Shown here piece by piece: positions 34,005-42,495 of a DNA stretch of 64,000 nucleotides (its first letter is position 1; each line of letters begins with the position of its first letter). The notes under the pieces are model-generated. The model saw only the letters and a program-made list of their open reading frames with translations. It made no database searches and was not told where the DNA came from. Made by a program: the position numbers and the translations under genes. The DNA comes from Bdellovibrionales bacterium. Lineage in GTDB: Bacteria > Bdellovibrionota > Bdellovibrionia > Bdellovibrionales > Bdellovibrionaceae. The stretch spans positions 529,626 through 593,625 of the forward strand of contig JAFEAQ010000011.1 in assembly GCA_018266295.1 (NCBI GenBank), written 5' to 3'.

Positions 34005-34787
34005 ATGTCGATGGGAAAAACGGACGTCGGAATTTTTTTACTCAACGAGCTGAATAAGCGTAAACTTCAGGATCCGAAATATTCCTTAAGAGCCTTCGCC
34101 CGCGATCTTAAAATTTCCTCCGGCAGACTTTCTGACATTCTCAAAGGCCGCCGCGGTCTTGGGCCGCAAGTAGCCCAACGGATCGTCGAAGCCCTTCATC
34201 TTTCCGTCGCAGAGAAAGAGGAATTTGAACTCCTTCTCGAAAAACAAATTCATTACTTTTCTAATCTCGGCCGTCCCCTTTATAGCCTCAATCAAGATGA
34301 ACTCAATGCCATGGTCGATTGGGAATACTTCGCGACTCTGAGCCTGCTTGAAACTCGCGATGCCGGTATTACCACCGCTTGGGCCGCGGATCGCCTAGGG
34401 ATCTCTGTGGCGCGAGCTGAAGAAGTCCTCGCACGACTTGAGCGGATGAAAATGATCGTGCTTAAGAAGAAAAAGTACTACCTCACGCATAAACGTGTTG
34501 TCACAACCACCGATATTCCGTCCGCGGCTTTAAAAGAATCTCATCGCCAGAATATTCAGCAAGCACTAACCTCGTTGTACGAAGATCCCGTCACCCTGCG
34601 GGAGATCTCGAATATCTGCATGGCCATTGATGTGAATCAGATTCCACAAGCCAAACAGATGATCCGAGATTTTCGCCGTAAGATGAGCCGCTTTCTTGAA
34701 CAAGGCGAAAAAACCGAGGTGTACCTTTTGAATGTTCAGCTCTTTCCTGTGACTAAAAATTCCCGTTCACAAAATCTTCGAGGTTAA
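34005..34787 (+). CDS. TIGR02147-type regulator, cassette copy A
   Basis: 260 aa. The N-terminal XRE-like helix-turn-helix lies at about 27-60 (YSLRAFARDLKISSGRLSDI). A second, winged-helix-like part follows at about 105-165 (WAADRLGISVARAEEVLARLE). The C-terminal domain has VTTTDIPSAALKESHRQNI and NICMAIDVNQIPQAKQMI, and ends in VYLLNVQLFPVTK, the family signature. TIGR02147 proteins are known from Fibrobacter and Bdellovibrio. The secreted-protein gene starts 3 bp after its stop, so it likely regulates its own operon. There is no clear ribosome site at the ATG. Confidence 0.85.
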   Translation: MSMGKTDVGIFLLNELNKRKLQDPKYSLRAFARDLKISSGRLSDILKGRRGLGPQVAQRIVEALHLSVAEKEEFELLLEKQIHYFSNLGRPLYSLNQDELNAMVDWEYFATLSLLETRDAGITTAWAADRLGISVARAEEVLARLERMKMIVLKKKKYYLTHKRVVTTTDIPSAALKESHRQNIQQALTSLYEDPVTLREISNICMAIDVNQIPQAKQMIRDFRRKMSRFLEQGEKTEVYLLNVQLFPVTKNSRSQNLRG

Positions 34788-34790
34788 TCT

Positions 34791-35450
34791 ATGTTTCGCA
34801 CACTCATTGCCATTTTCATGACACTCTTTTCTGTCAGCACTTGGGCGCAAGTTTCTGGACACGAAAAAGGCAATGGCGGGTATGGAGTTTCCTGTCCGAG
34901 CGTCGATGGTACGAATGTTTTCCTCTATGACACCGTCGAGGCCAAACTTCGCTATAACTTGTCTGTTCAGGATCCCCGGCCTTCCCCCTATGCCGGAATC
35001 TCGCTGATTGATACGGCTTTGCTGTATTTAAACAGCATTAAAAATTTAGATCCAAACCGCTACAAGAAATATAAAACCTGGATCGAAGATTTTCCAAAGA
35101 ATGCCCGTGCACTCCCCTCAGCAGAGATGGGTCCAGTCGGTGATATTGGCTTTAGTATTCTGCCGAAAGGCTGCCGCCTTGAACAACTCGTCATTCAGCA
35201 TGAGCCCGTGGGCCCCGAAGATCGACGTTACTTGATCAACAGCGACCTTTGGCAAAAAATGGGGGTTCTCGACCGAGCCGCGACCATGCTTCATGAAGTG
35301 ATTTACCGGGATCTGCTTGAAATAAATCCGGCCGTGCGGACTTCTGAAAAAGTTCGCTATTTGAACGCACTTATTTTTTCCGGCGAACTCGGCAAGCGAA
35401 CACCTTCACAGTACAGAGATCTGATGAAGCACTTGGGTTTTACTCGATAG
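34791..35450 (+). CDS. Secreted HExxYR protein, cassette copy A
   Basis: 219 aa. Signal peptide to about residue 19 (TWA-Q). The mature start has HEKGNGGYGVSC. A core GCRLEQLVIQHEPVGPEDRR leads to LINSDLW and the motif MLHEVIYRD with H168, E169, Y172 and R173. It ends in RTSEKVRYLNALIFSGEL and YRDLMKHLGF. Cysteines C35 and C128 are conserved in copy B (C32, C120) and may pair. HExxYR resembles a zinc-peptidase helix missing its second His, so metal binding is possible but catalysis is unproven. It follows the regulator by 3 bp with GAGG as ribosome site. Confidence 0.75.
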   Translation: MFRTLIAIFMTLFSVSTWAQVSGHEKGNGGYGVSCPSVDGTNVFLYDTVEAKLRYNLSVQDPRPSPYAGISLIDTALLYLNSIKNLDPNRYKKYKTWIEDFPKNARALPSAEMGPVGDIGFSILPKGCRLEQLVIQHEPVGPEDRRYLINSDLWQKMGVLDRAATMLHEVIYRDLLEINPAVRTSEKVRYLNALIFSGELGKRTPSQYRDLMKHLGFTR

Positions 35451-35468
35451 TCTCACTATCTGTTGGGA

Positions 35469-35529
35469 CAGTTTAAAATGCTCCCCCGGTTTTTGCGATT
35501 CAGGGAGCGCGCGCGCCACTTTTAAACTG
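35469..35529 (+). repeat. Nested inverted repeat just before the glycine-rich gene A
   Basis: Outer arms CAGTTTAAAA (35469-35478) and TTTTAAACTG (35520-35529) are perfect; inner arms GCTCCC (35480-35485) and GGGAGC (35503-35508) are perfect too. The 3' arm ends 5 bp before the ATG, which has no Shine-Dalgarno site. The hairpin could control translation, or reduce expression by partial termination. Confidence 0.6.
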
Positions 35530-35534
35530 CCTTC

Positions 35535-36473
35535 ATGAAAGTTCAATTCATAAAAATTTGGCTGCTCTTTGGGCTGGCATCCTATTCTGAAATTTCGTCA
35601 GCTCAGTTGATACCGTTTGCTTTTTGGAAAGCGCCTTGCCGAATACAAACTGTCTTTACCTCTGGCAGCGGAACATGGAACGTTCCCGCGACTTGGTCTG
35701 CGGCTAATAACACAAACAATTATGTCATTCTCATCGGTGGCGGTGGCGGCGGTTCTTTGTCGGATACAAGCACCGGGGCCTATGGCGGCTCCGGAGGTGG
35801 GGGTGGTGCGTTTGTGAAGGTGACGAACTTTTCCACAACAGCCAATGCTTCCATTTCTTATAGCGTCGGAGCCAGTGGTGCCGGCGCAGCGACTTCGACA
35901 ATGTCTCCCACTCCCGGCGGCGCTGGCGGAAACACGAGCGTCACGATCGGCGGCACCACCTACACCGCCGGTGGCGGTGGAGGCGGCGGAACTCTCATCA
36001 ATGGACAGGGCGCTGCGGGCTCTGCAGGGTTGCCGACTCCGAGTTCTTCCTCCGGCAACGTCCTTGTCAGCAAGGGCGGCGCCGGTGGATTAGGAAATTC
36101 CCGTGGCCCCAATAAATCCGGAGGTGGCGGCGGCGGTGGCGGTGCCGGCGGTCCCGAGGGCGACGGCGTGGCAGGAGCTAACGCTGTCACTGCAAATGCC
36201 AACGGAGCCAACGGCGGTGCCGGAGGAGCGACGAAAGGGGGGCCCGGAGGAATTGGCTCTACGACGAGTGCCACTCCCTCAACACCGGCTGCTGGAACCG
36301 ATATCAGCTCACTGTACGGAAGTGGCGGCGGCGGTGGCGGCGGTTGGAATAGCTATAATGGCGGCAGCGGCGGAAACTACGGCGGCGGAGGCGGCGGTGC
36401 CGGCTCCGTCGATGCCCCTGTCTCCAACAGCGGTGGCAGTGGCGCCTCCGGAATAATTATTTTCTGCTACTGA
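35535..36473 (+). CDS. Secreted glycine-rich protein, cassette copy A
   Basis: 312 aa. Signal peptide to about residue 23; the mature end begins QLIPFAFWK. A short beta segment, SGTWNVPATWSAANN, leads into about 240 residues dominated by Gly in GGGGGG runs broken by Ser, Asn, Thr and Ala; it ends SGASGIIIFCY. The pattern matches Gly_rich_2-like domains seen in phage tail fibre and surface proteins, where W-x-VP precedes polyglycine-II-type bundles. It is probably a secreted surface or adhesive structure (inference). It is the third gene of the cassette and overlaps znuB by 17 bp tail to tail. Confidence 0.75.
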   Translation: MKVQFIKIWLLFGLASYSEISSAQLIPFAFWKAPCRIQTVFTSGSGTWNVPATWSAANNTNNYVILIGGGGGGSLSDTSTGAYGGSGGGGGAFVKVTNFSTTANASISYSVGASGAGAATSTMSPTPGGAGGNTSVTIGGTTYTAGGGGGGGTLINGQGAAGSAGLPTPSSSSGNVLVSKGGAGGLGNSRGPNKSGGGGGGGGAGGPEGDGVAGANAVTANANGANGGAGGATKGGPGGIGSTTSATPSTPAAGTDISSLYGSGGGGGGGWNSYNGGSGGNYGGGGGGAGSVDAPVSNSGGSGASGIIIFCY

Positions 36474-37275
36474 TTGTATTCGCAACACGTCCGCTTCGCT
36501 TAAGCAGTGCCAAGAAAAACAAACTCGTCAATGTGCACACCACCGTCGCGCCCGAAGGCAGATCGAGGAAATAACTCAGGATAAAGGCCAAAGAGATTCC
36601 TAAAGAACCCACGGCCCAGGCAAAGAGCAGTCGCGAACTCAGGCTTGTGAAAAATCTTGAGGACAACGCCGCGGGCGCCACAAGAATCGAGAACACCACC
36701 AGCACGCCTGCGTGACGAGTTGAAAATGTGATCACAATTCCAAAGAGAAAATAGAAAAGAAAATCCCACCAAAACACTCCCTCTTCGCCTTGAGAGGCCC
36801 GCCAGAATTGCTTTCTAAAACGCCAGTGCAAAGCGCCGATGATCGCATAGATCACCGCCGTTTCTAAAACCTGAGGCCAGGTGATAAAAAGAATATTTCC
36901 GATTAAAGCCTCTTTCAGATGCTCGGCACCATGCGGGAGCTTGTCGGCAACTAGAATGAGAGCTCCGCTGGCCAGAGCGTACGTCATCCCGATGAGAGCT
37001 TCTTGCGAAGTTGATTTTTCATAGCGCTTTAGAAGGGCTAATGAAAACGCCACAAGCAAGCAAAGCCCCAACGAGAAACCGAGGCCCACAAGGCCCCCGT
37101 CTTCGCCATGAACCACGAAAAGACTGATTGCGCCTCCTAGCGCGGCCACCTGAGAAAGACTGATGTCGACAAAAATCACCTCACGCTTAAGAACATGCAG
37201 GCCAAGATAAGCATGAATGCCAATGAGTAAAAAACCCAGAACCAGTGGCGCCGCCAGGAATTGCAATGCTTCCAT
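36457..37275 (-). CDS. znuB: Zinc/manganese ABC transporter permease (ZnuB-like)
   Basis: 272 aa with about eight membrane helices of the ABC-3 family. The segment GLHVLKREVIFVDISLSQVA, near residue 25, is the family cytoplasmic/helix motif, and GVLVVFSILVAPAALSSRF is the conserved EAA-like loop. It directly abuts the substrate-binding gene (0-bp gap). No ATPase gene is present in this locus, so ZnuC must be elsewhere. Confidence 0.9.
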   Translation of the reverse strand: MEALQFLAAPLVLGFLLIGIHAYLGLHVLKREVIFVDISLSQVAALGGAISLFVVHGEDGGLVGLGFSLGLCLLVAFSLALLKRYEKSTSQEALIGMTYALASGALILVADKLPHGAEHLKEALIGNILFITWPQVLETAVIYAIIGALHWRFRKQFWRASQGEEGVFWWDFLFYFLFGIVITFSTRHAGVLVVFSILVAPAALSSRFFTSLSSRLLFAWAVGSLGISLAFILSYFLDLPSGATVVCTLTSLFFLALLKRSGRVANTISSRK

Positions 37276-38175
37276 CTATTTTGATCCTTCTTCAATCGAT
37301 TTAACGATTCGTTCGATCAACTGTTGATTCGTGGTAATGCCCGGCTCTCCTTCCACAGAGACCGGCACGCGCTCAACATGTGCATTCGGAATGTCCGTTT
37401 TGATTTTAGCTCCGACCGAATCGTCATAGAGATTCTCGATGAGAACGATCTTGATTTTTCTTTTCTTCATTTGATCAATCACCGACATCAAATGGCTCGC
37501 CGTCGGCGGAATGCCCGGCTTGGGCTCAAGCTGTAGCTGGCATTCCAAGCCAAAACGCGCGCAGAAATACGCAAAATTCTTATGATACGTTACGAATTCT
37601 TTAACTCCGGTTTTTGCGATGCGAGCCTGCCACTCTTTGGTCTTTGCCTCCATCTGCTTTTGAAACTGATCTGCGTTTTTGTTGAAAAAATCTTTTTGCC
37701 CAGGATCGAGCTCTGCCAGTTTTCCGGCAATGATGACCGCCGCCTTCCCAAGGCGAAGGGGGTCCAACTGAAAATGCGGATTTCCGCCGGGATGCACATC
37801 CCCTTCCGCGCGGGAGATATTCCCTTTTGGAATCTCAATAGGGTCCAACTCTCCGGCGAGCTCGAGGACTCCGCCCTTTGCCGCAAGCTTTGGATTGCGG
37901 GCTCCTTGGATCAAAGGATCGATCCATGCGGACTCCAGTTCAAGTCCGTGAGCAATCACCAGATCTGTCGACCGGAGCTTCACCATGAACGAAGGCTTTG
38001 CTTCGATCTGGTGTGCATCTTGTGTGCCTTTCCCAATGGCAAAGACATCGACTTGATTCTGGCCAACTTCTTTAACAAGGGCCGCGATGTCCGTGGTTGT
38101 CGCCGCCACTTGAATCTTCGCGAAAGCTATTGGTGAAAATAAGCTTAACAGTAAAATGAAAATTGTATTTTTCAT
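37276..38175 (-). CDS. znuA: Zinc/manganese ABC transporter substrate-binding protein (ZnuA-like)
   Basis: 299 aa with a signal peptide to about residue 19 (AFA-K). Metal-ligand regions of the family are present: DAHQIEAKPS, NPHFQLDP and TYHKNFAYF, plus a C-terminal acidic ligand in NLYDDSVG. The flexible His-rich loop common in Gram-negative ZnuA is absent, so manganese is not excluded. It delivers metal to the adjacent permease. It is 12 bp from the upstream outer-membrane gene. Confidence 0.9.
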   Translation of the reverse strand: MKNTIFILLLSLFSPIAFAKIQVAATTTDIAALVKEVGQNQVDVFAIGKGTQDAHQIEAKPSFMVKLRSTDLVIAHGLELESAWIDPLIQGARNPKLAAKGGVLELAGELDPIEIPKGNISRAEGDVHPGGNPHFQLDPLRLGKAAVIIAGKLAELDPGQKDFFNKNADQFQKQMEAKTKEWQARIAKTGVKEFVTYHKNFAYFCARFGLECQLQLEPKPGIPPTASHLMSVIDQMKKRKIKIVLIENLYDDSVGAKIKTDIPNAHVERVPVSVEGEPGITTNQQLIERIVKSIEEGSK

Positions 38176-38187
38176 AAATGATTTTCC

Positions 38188-39303
38188 TTAATACGCATGA
38201 GCGGGATGAGACCCGATTGTGAAATTCGCTTGCAAGAAAATGGCTTTTTCAGTGTCTTCGCCGCTGGAGCTTGGGACGCCCCCATGACGCTGATCATATT
38301 CCAGTTTGAACGAAGAAAACTCCGACGGCATATAAGCGATCGCGAGGGAATTTCGCTCCGAAGGGCCGTTTGGCAGCGTCGCAGGATTAAAAGTATTTTC
38401 AACATTCAGATTGTCGTAGCGATAAAGGGCCGCCCATCGCTCTGCGAATTGATATTGAATGAAACTTGAAACGCCATAGGACTTCTCATTGTCACTCACG
38501 CCACTTTGGCTTTCGTTTCTTGCTAAGTACTCGGTGGACCAAATTAACGAGTGATAACGGCCGCCTTCATTTGGACGCCACTTAAATGTCAAATCAGCAC
38601 CCGACAAAGCCGTTGTTCCTTTGAGTGAATTACCACCTGTCGCATAAGACAAACCTAATTCCATCGTAAGTGCATCTGAAAGATCGAAAAGATTTTTCCA
38701 GTGCGCGAGCCCGACCCCGTCACTTGGCGAAGGAGAATTGAACTCTGCATTTTCGCCTTCACCACGCAGCGCTTGCAATGTCAGTTCACTGAACCACGGA
38801 GCCGGCAGCATAATGGCGCCAGAAAGACCCACATCATTCAGGCCTTCGTCACCCAAGAGCGCTTGATTCGCAAGAGGGGCTTGAATAAACGGATACGCAT
38901 GAGTGTGTAGCATATTGTGCTTACCCATCGCCGCTTTGAATTTACCCAGTTTTAGCAAAACACTTGGCAGGCTTGTGGATTCGACAAAAAGCTCTTCGGG
39001 CTCTAGAATCCATTTTTCTTCCACTTTCGTGCCGTCGCTTTCATATTCAGGATGGACCGAAAGCAACATGTTAAGACGCGTATAAGGATCGACGTCCGAG
39101 TAAAACTGCAGCTCGGCTTCTTGGATATCAAAACCGTTTCGATTCTGGTCGGGATTCGCAGGATCCACATCGTCTTTATGAAAATTCGAGTTTTGATAAA
39201 GAAATAAAGTGTTGGCACTGATGTTTGGAGTTTTCAAACTTGAGTCTGCAGCAAATGCAGAGTGGGCAATAGAAAGACACAATAACGCAAATAGAATACG
39301 CAT
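38188..39303 (-). CDS. Outer-membrane beta-barrel protein of the zinc locus
   Basis: 371 aa. Signal peptide to residue 18 (AFA-A). The rest has alternating amphipathic strands with aromatic ends (ELQFYSDVDPYTRLNMLLS; SLIWSTEYLARNES; FAERWAALYRYDNLNVEN; ATFT-like final strand FLQANFTIGSH). This is typical of porin-like barrels of about 16-18 strands. Being in one operon with ZnuAB implies a zinc-related pore or receptor (inference). The last residues HPAHAY are unusual because they add two His after the final strand. Confidence 0.75.
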   Translation of the reverse strand: MRILFALLCLSIAHSAFAADSSLKTPNISANTLFLYQNSNFHKDDVDPANPDQNRNGFDIQEAELQFYSDVDPYTRLNMLLSVHPEYESDGTKVEEKWILEPEELFVESTSLPSVLLKLGKFKAAMGKHNMLHTHAYPFIQAPLANQALLGDEGLNDVGLSGAIMLPAPWFSELTLQALRGEGENAEFNSPSPSDGVGLAHWKNLFDLSDALTMELGLSYATGGNSLKGTTALSGADLTFKWRPNEGGRYHSLIWSTEYLARNESQSGVSDNEKSYGVSSFIQYQFAERWAALYRYDNLNVENTFNPATLPNGPSERNSLAIAYMPSEFSSFKLEYDQRHGGVPSSSGEDTEKAIFLQANFTIGSHPAHAY

Positions 39304-39360
39304 TTAAAAGTTTCCTTTAAAAATAATGAAAGAGACGTAATTTAAATTTTTGGGGAAAGC

Positions 39361-39732
39361 TTAAGCGTCGCGTGGAGGCCGACGTGGAGTCTCCAGATCT
39401 GGAGACTTAAATCGGCTTTCGAGTTTTAAAACGTATTTGAAATTAACTTTAGGAATTGGGTTTTCCCAAACGAAAACTTGAACAGGTAAGAGCGACGCAC
39501 TAAAAAGAGACTGCGCTGCGTGGCAGTTATCATCGTCATCATGGCTTTCACCACTGGTACTGATCACTGGGACCGAAGAGGTGTTTGTCGAGAGCTTACT
39601 GAGAGTGAATCTGTGAATATGCGCGAACTCATTACAATCATTCAGACCTGTCGATGGCAGCAATGCCTTTAGCAACAGAGTGCTCAAGACAAAAAGAAGT
39701 GCGTAAGTAACCAGCTGCCGAGTTTTGCGCAT
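39361..39732 (-). CDS. Small exported Asp/His-containing protein, first gene of zinc operon
   Basis: 123 aa with a hydrophobic N-terminal segment (about 8-27). A metal-binding-like patch, ESHDDDDNCH, occurs near residues 63-72, and another, CNEFAHIHRF, near 33-42. The C-terminus is proline/arginine-rich (PDLETPRRPPRDA). No family is recognised. Its position ahead of an outer-membrane barrel and ZnuAB suggests a metallochaperone or sensor (inference). An imperfect Fur-family-like AT-rich repeat, GGTTAATGATTATTCC, lies just upstream. Confidence 0.6.
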   Translation of the reverse strand: MRKTRQLVTYALLFVLSTLLLKALLPSTGLNDCNEFAHIHRFTLSKLSTNTSSVPVISTSGESHDDDDNCHAAQSLFSASLLPVQVFVWENPIPKVNFKYVLKLESRFKSPDLETPRRPPRDA

Positions 39733-39860
39733 GGTTAATGATTATTCCTTTTAAATAACCGAGTCAAGGCCGCGACAGCGATTCAGCAGAAATCAAACGA
39801 TAAATAAATTCGCGCGATTCTTGTAAACCGGTTCCTGCTGTTGATGATGGCGCGATTACC

Positions 39861-40028
39861 GGCCCGTCCGGGCCGTCAGGTCCTTGTCACTTTAGGACCC
39901 TTCGGCATATTGTTCATGTCATGCACAGCCTGTGCACTACATGAACATGATGGTAAGAGACCATCTCACTAAAAGCGTCCTTCCGAGCGAATCGTCTATA
40001 AGACAACCTGGTCGTATAATAGACGATT
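39861..40028. other. Hairpin-rich intergenic region without a gene
   Basis: The 414-bp gap 39733-40146 has no supported ORF but four inverted repeats. (1) GGCCCG/CGGGCC at 39861-39874. (2) GGTCCT/AGGACC at 39879-39899. (3) 39912-39946 with arms GTTCATGT/ACATGAAC and inner TGCACAG/CTGTGCA around one C. (4) 39990-40028 with arms AATCGTCTAT/ATAGACGATT plus inner partial pairing. Four in 170 bp is more than expected by chance. Possible explanations are a structured RNA, an operator array or a nucleoid-protein site. Confidence 0.5.
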
Positions 40029-40146
40029 TGATCGGATGGATCTTTGCAATCAAACCTTCATTGCGAGTCAGCAACGTCATGAAAACTTCGCATGACTCTC
40101 GGACTGACTCTCGCTGCAATAAGTGAAAACAATTTAGGAGTACGCC

Positions 40147-40581
40147 ATGAAATTCATCGTGTTTCTTTTTGCGTTTGTGACTTTGACATCGCCTTTGTCA
40201 TTTGCAATGGTCAAACCCTTTGGTCACTGGACACTGAAGGACTTGACCTGCGCTTCAGGGGCCGTCCCAAATCCAGGAATGCCTTCGACGGTGCGAGTGG
40301 ATTTTCATCTCTACGATGATACGAAGTTTGAACAAATCATGTTGCGCGCTGATGGCTGGATCGTTGCACGCGGGACCTATACCAATACTGATAAGCAGAT
40401 GTGTTTTAGTACCACCGAACTCATCTTTCCAAAACAGCCCCCTTTTACACAGCCGGGCCGCCCCACATGCTGGGACTTCCAACTCAATGCTCAGGAGCTC
40501 TCTTTTCAATTACCTTCCAATTCGGATTGCCCACCCGGCGATACTCTCCGCTGGAATTTCATGTTGATGGAACCGTTGTGA
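40147..40581 (+). CDS. Small secreted protein of unknown function
   Basis: 144 aa behind AGGAG. Signal peptide to about residue 20 (SFA-M). The mature part begins KPFGHWTLKDLTC and has cysteines in DLTCASG, QMCFSTT, RPTCWDF and NSDCPPG, which could form two disulfides. The alternating pattern suggests a beta-sandwich or lipocalin-like fold. No family is recognised. It follows the hairpin-rich intergenic region, which may hold its leader. Confidence 0.65.
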   Translation: MKFIVFLFAFVTLTSPLSFAMVKPFGHWTLKDLTCASGAVPNPGMPSTVRVDFHLYDDTKFEQIMLRADGWIVARGTYTNTDKQMCFSTTELIFPKQPPFTQPGRPTCWDFQLNAQELSFQLPSNSDCPPGDTLRWNFMLMEPL

Positions 40582-40715
40582 GCCCATGTTGATGTAATTG
40601 TGGCTTCGTGGGCCTTTCTGGCTGCCGCCGGCCGAATGAGAAGCAATTCCTCAGAAAGGTCCTTGTCTTATGTTCTCAGTATATACTTTGACCCAATGAA
40701 GGCTCCCTAAGGAGC

Positions 40716-41477
40716 CTACTTCGTCGTTGTTAACTGAATGACTTTTTCAAGTTCAGCCGTTGGCTGGGCACCTTCCAGAGCGACACCGTTGATGACAATC
40801 GCCGGAGTGCCCGAGAAACCGAACTTTTCAAACTCCGCCGTGTCGTCGCTGATTTGTTTTTCAGTGGCCGCTGATTTCATGTCAGCTTCCATTTTCTTCA
40901 TATCGACACCGAGCTTTTTCGCAGCGTCGTTTAGGAACTTCTCATCCTGCATCTGTCTTTGGTTTTCAAAGAGATAAGTATAGTACTTGCGAGCTTTTTC
41001 TTTATCCTGCTTGTAGACCGCTTCGTAGCGGATCGCCGCAGGCATCGCCATCTTATGGAAGCTCAGTGGAACGTGCTTATAATAAAACTTAATGCGGTCT
41101 TTGTATTTTTCTTTGATCGGTTTTAGGTTCTTGTAAGCAACTTCACAGTACGGGCATTCGAAATCCGCATACTCCACGATCGTGATGTCCCCCTTCGCAT
41201 TCCCGAAGAGCAGGCGATCTTCTGACAGCGCAGGCTTGAGTGGATTTTTCAACTGATCATCTTGGCGGCGTTTCATATCGGCCATTTGCTTTTCTTGCGC
41301 GCCCTCTTGAGCTTTGCGAGCCGCTTTATTCACCACTTCGATAAATTGCTCGGGGTTCTGCTCGATCGCATCAAAGACAAGCTTTGGATTTTTCTTGAGG
41401 GCCTCAGCTACCTGCTGATCCGTCGTAGAGCATGCACCTAAGGCAAGGGCGAGACCCGCAATTAAAAACTTCTTCAT
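40716..41477 (-). CDS. DsbA-family thioredoxin-fold lipoprotein
   Basis: 253 aa. The lipobox LGAC gives lipidated C16. A helical stalk to about 90 precedes a thioredoxin domain with active site C108-P-Y-C111 (DFECPYCEVAY) and the cis-Pro loop GFSGTPAIVING. The inserted helical domain is of DsbA/DsbG type. It probably forms, isomerises or reduces disulfides in periplasmic proteins. It is the last gene of the blaI-blaR1-dsbA operon, 10 bp from the protease gene. Its expression is therefore probably controlled by the BlaI operators. Confidence 0.88.
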   Translation of the reverse strand: MKKFLIAGLALALGACSTTDQQVAEALKKNPKLVFDAIEQNPEQFIEVVNKAARKAQEGAQEKQMADMKRRQDDQLKNPLKPALSEDRLLFGNAKGDITIVEYADFECPYCEVAYKNLKPIKEKYKDRIKFYYKHVPLSFHKMAMPAAIRYEAVYKQDKEKARKYYTYLFENQRQMQDEKFLNDAAKKLGVDMKKMEADMKSAATEKQISDDTAEFEKFGFSGTPAIVINGVALEGAQPTAELEKVIQLTTTK

Positions 41478-41487
41478 CTGTTAACTC

Positions 41488-42495
41488 CTATTCACACTTG
41501 TTTGTGCGTGTTTCCATATTTAGCATGCGTTCAATGATCTTTTCATGCTGAACCTGATAGCACATATTGGCCTCAGGCGACTTTTCAGAACTAAGATTCA
41601 TTGAAGCAAAGGCCTCACTGATCCCGATAAACCAGCCGATGCACATCACTGCTAGCACAGTAACGCGCAGAGCTTTTGGCTTTTCGTTGTTTAAGGCTTT
41701 GAGATTTTCTAAGCGGAATTTCATTTCATTAAATCCAAGAGCCGCGCCCACAGCAAGATGTGGAGCTTGCTGTGGGCCACTCATCTCAAGAACTCGCAAC
41801 ATCGCTGTCGCGTATTCCGCCGGATGGAACGAGTGTCGCTGAATGACTTCTTCGTCCGTCGCCATTTCCATGGCAAGGCGTCGACCGTGCTCAAAGAAAA
41901 TCACGATGGGATTAAACCAGCAAAGGCGAGACACCAAAAGCGCGATCCCCGTCCACAGACCATCGCGATTGCGCACGTGAGTTTTTTCATGGCTCAGAAC
42001 AAAGTGTTTCAGAACTTCGCTGTCAGCCACTTGCACTGGCAATAGGATGCGCGGGCTTAAGAAACCAAAACTTGCCGGAGCGAGAGAGTCATCGACTCGC
42101 AAGTATTCGCTTTCTTGACTGAGGGTGGATTTTTTCAAAAATCGCTGAAATCGCGCTATACGAATAAAATCCACGGCGCTGAAAGCGACAACTCCGACCA
42201 ACCAAACAAGAGCCACGATTCTTGTGACACCAAAAGATCCCTGCGCAGAAGCAAAACTTCCGAAACAGCTGTCTTGAATATCCTGATCCACACTTAAAAG
42301 AAGGACCGTTCCTAGAATCATCGTTCCTAAGACCGTGACCAGAGAGATACGGGCCACTTTATTGTAAAGCCCGCCGGAGATTCTTCTTAAAAAAGGTTGC
42401 AGCAACAAGAACACGCCAAAGATGATGACTGAAGAAACAGAGGTGATGATTAAAAGTTTCCAGAGGAAGTCTGAGAAAGTTGCAAGAGAAGGCAT
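41488..42495 (-). CDS. blaR1: BlaR1/M56-family zinc protease without penicillin-binding domain
   Basis: 335 aa. Membrane helices occur at about 12-35, 47-68 and 92-115, with a C-terminal one near 283-300. The zinc-protease motif is H169-E170-x-x-H173 (SHEKTHVRNRD), after FGFLSPRILLP. Full-length BlaR1 has a C-terminal beta-lactam sensor domain that is absent here, so the trigger must be different or sensed by another protein. It starts at TAATG, overlapping the blaI stop. It is expected to inactivate the co-encoded BlaI repressor. Confidence 0.85.
   Translation of the reverse strand: MPSLATFSDFLWKLLIITSVSSVIIFGVFLLLQPFLRRISGGLYNKVARISLVTVLGTMILGTVLLLSVDQDIQDSCFGSFASAQGSFGVTRIVALVWLVGVVAFSAVDFIRIARFQRFLKKSTLSQESEYLRVDDSLAPASFGFLSPRILLPVQVADSEVLKHFVLSHEKTHVRNRDGLWTGIALLVSRLCWFNPIVIFFEHGRRLAMEMATDEEVIQRHSFHPAEYATAMLRVLEMSGPQQAPHLAVGAALGFNEMKFRLENLKALNNEKPKALRVTVLAVMCIGWFIGISEAFASMNLSSEKSPEANMCYQVQHEKIIERMLNMETRTNKCE

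Noticed and set aside
35960..36274. Proline-rich ORF on the minus strand
   Set aside because: It is the reverse complement of GGC/GGT-rich glycine codons; the plus-strand frame has the signal peptide.
39932..40126. Short ORFs in the hairpin-rich intergenic region
   Set aside because: Frames on both strands exist only because palindromes mirror each other; no ribosome site or known motif.
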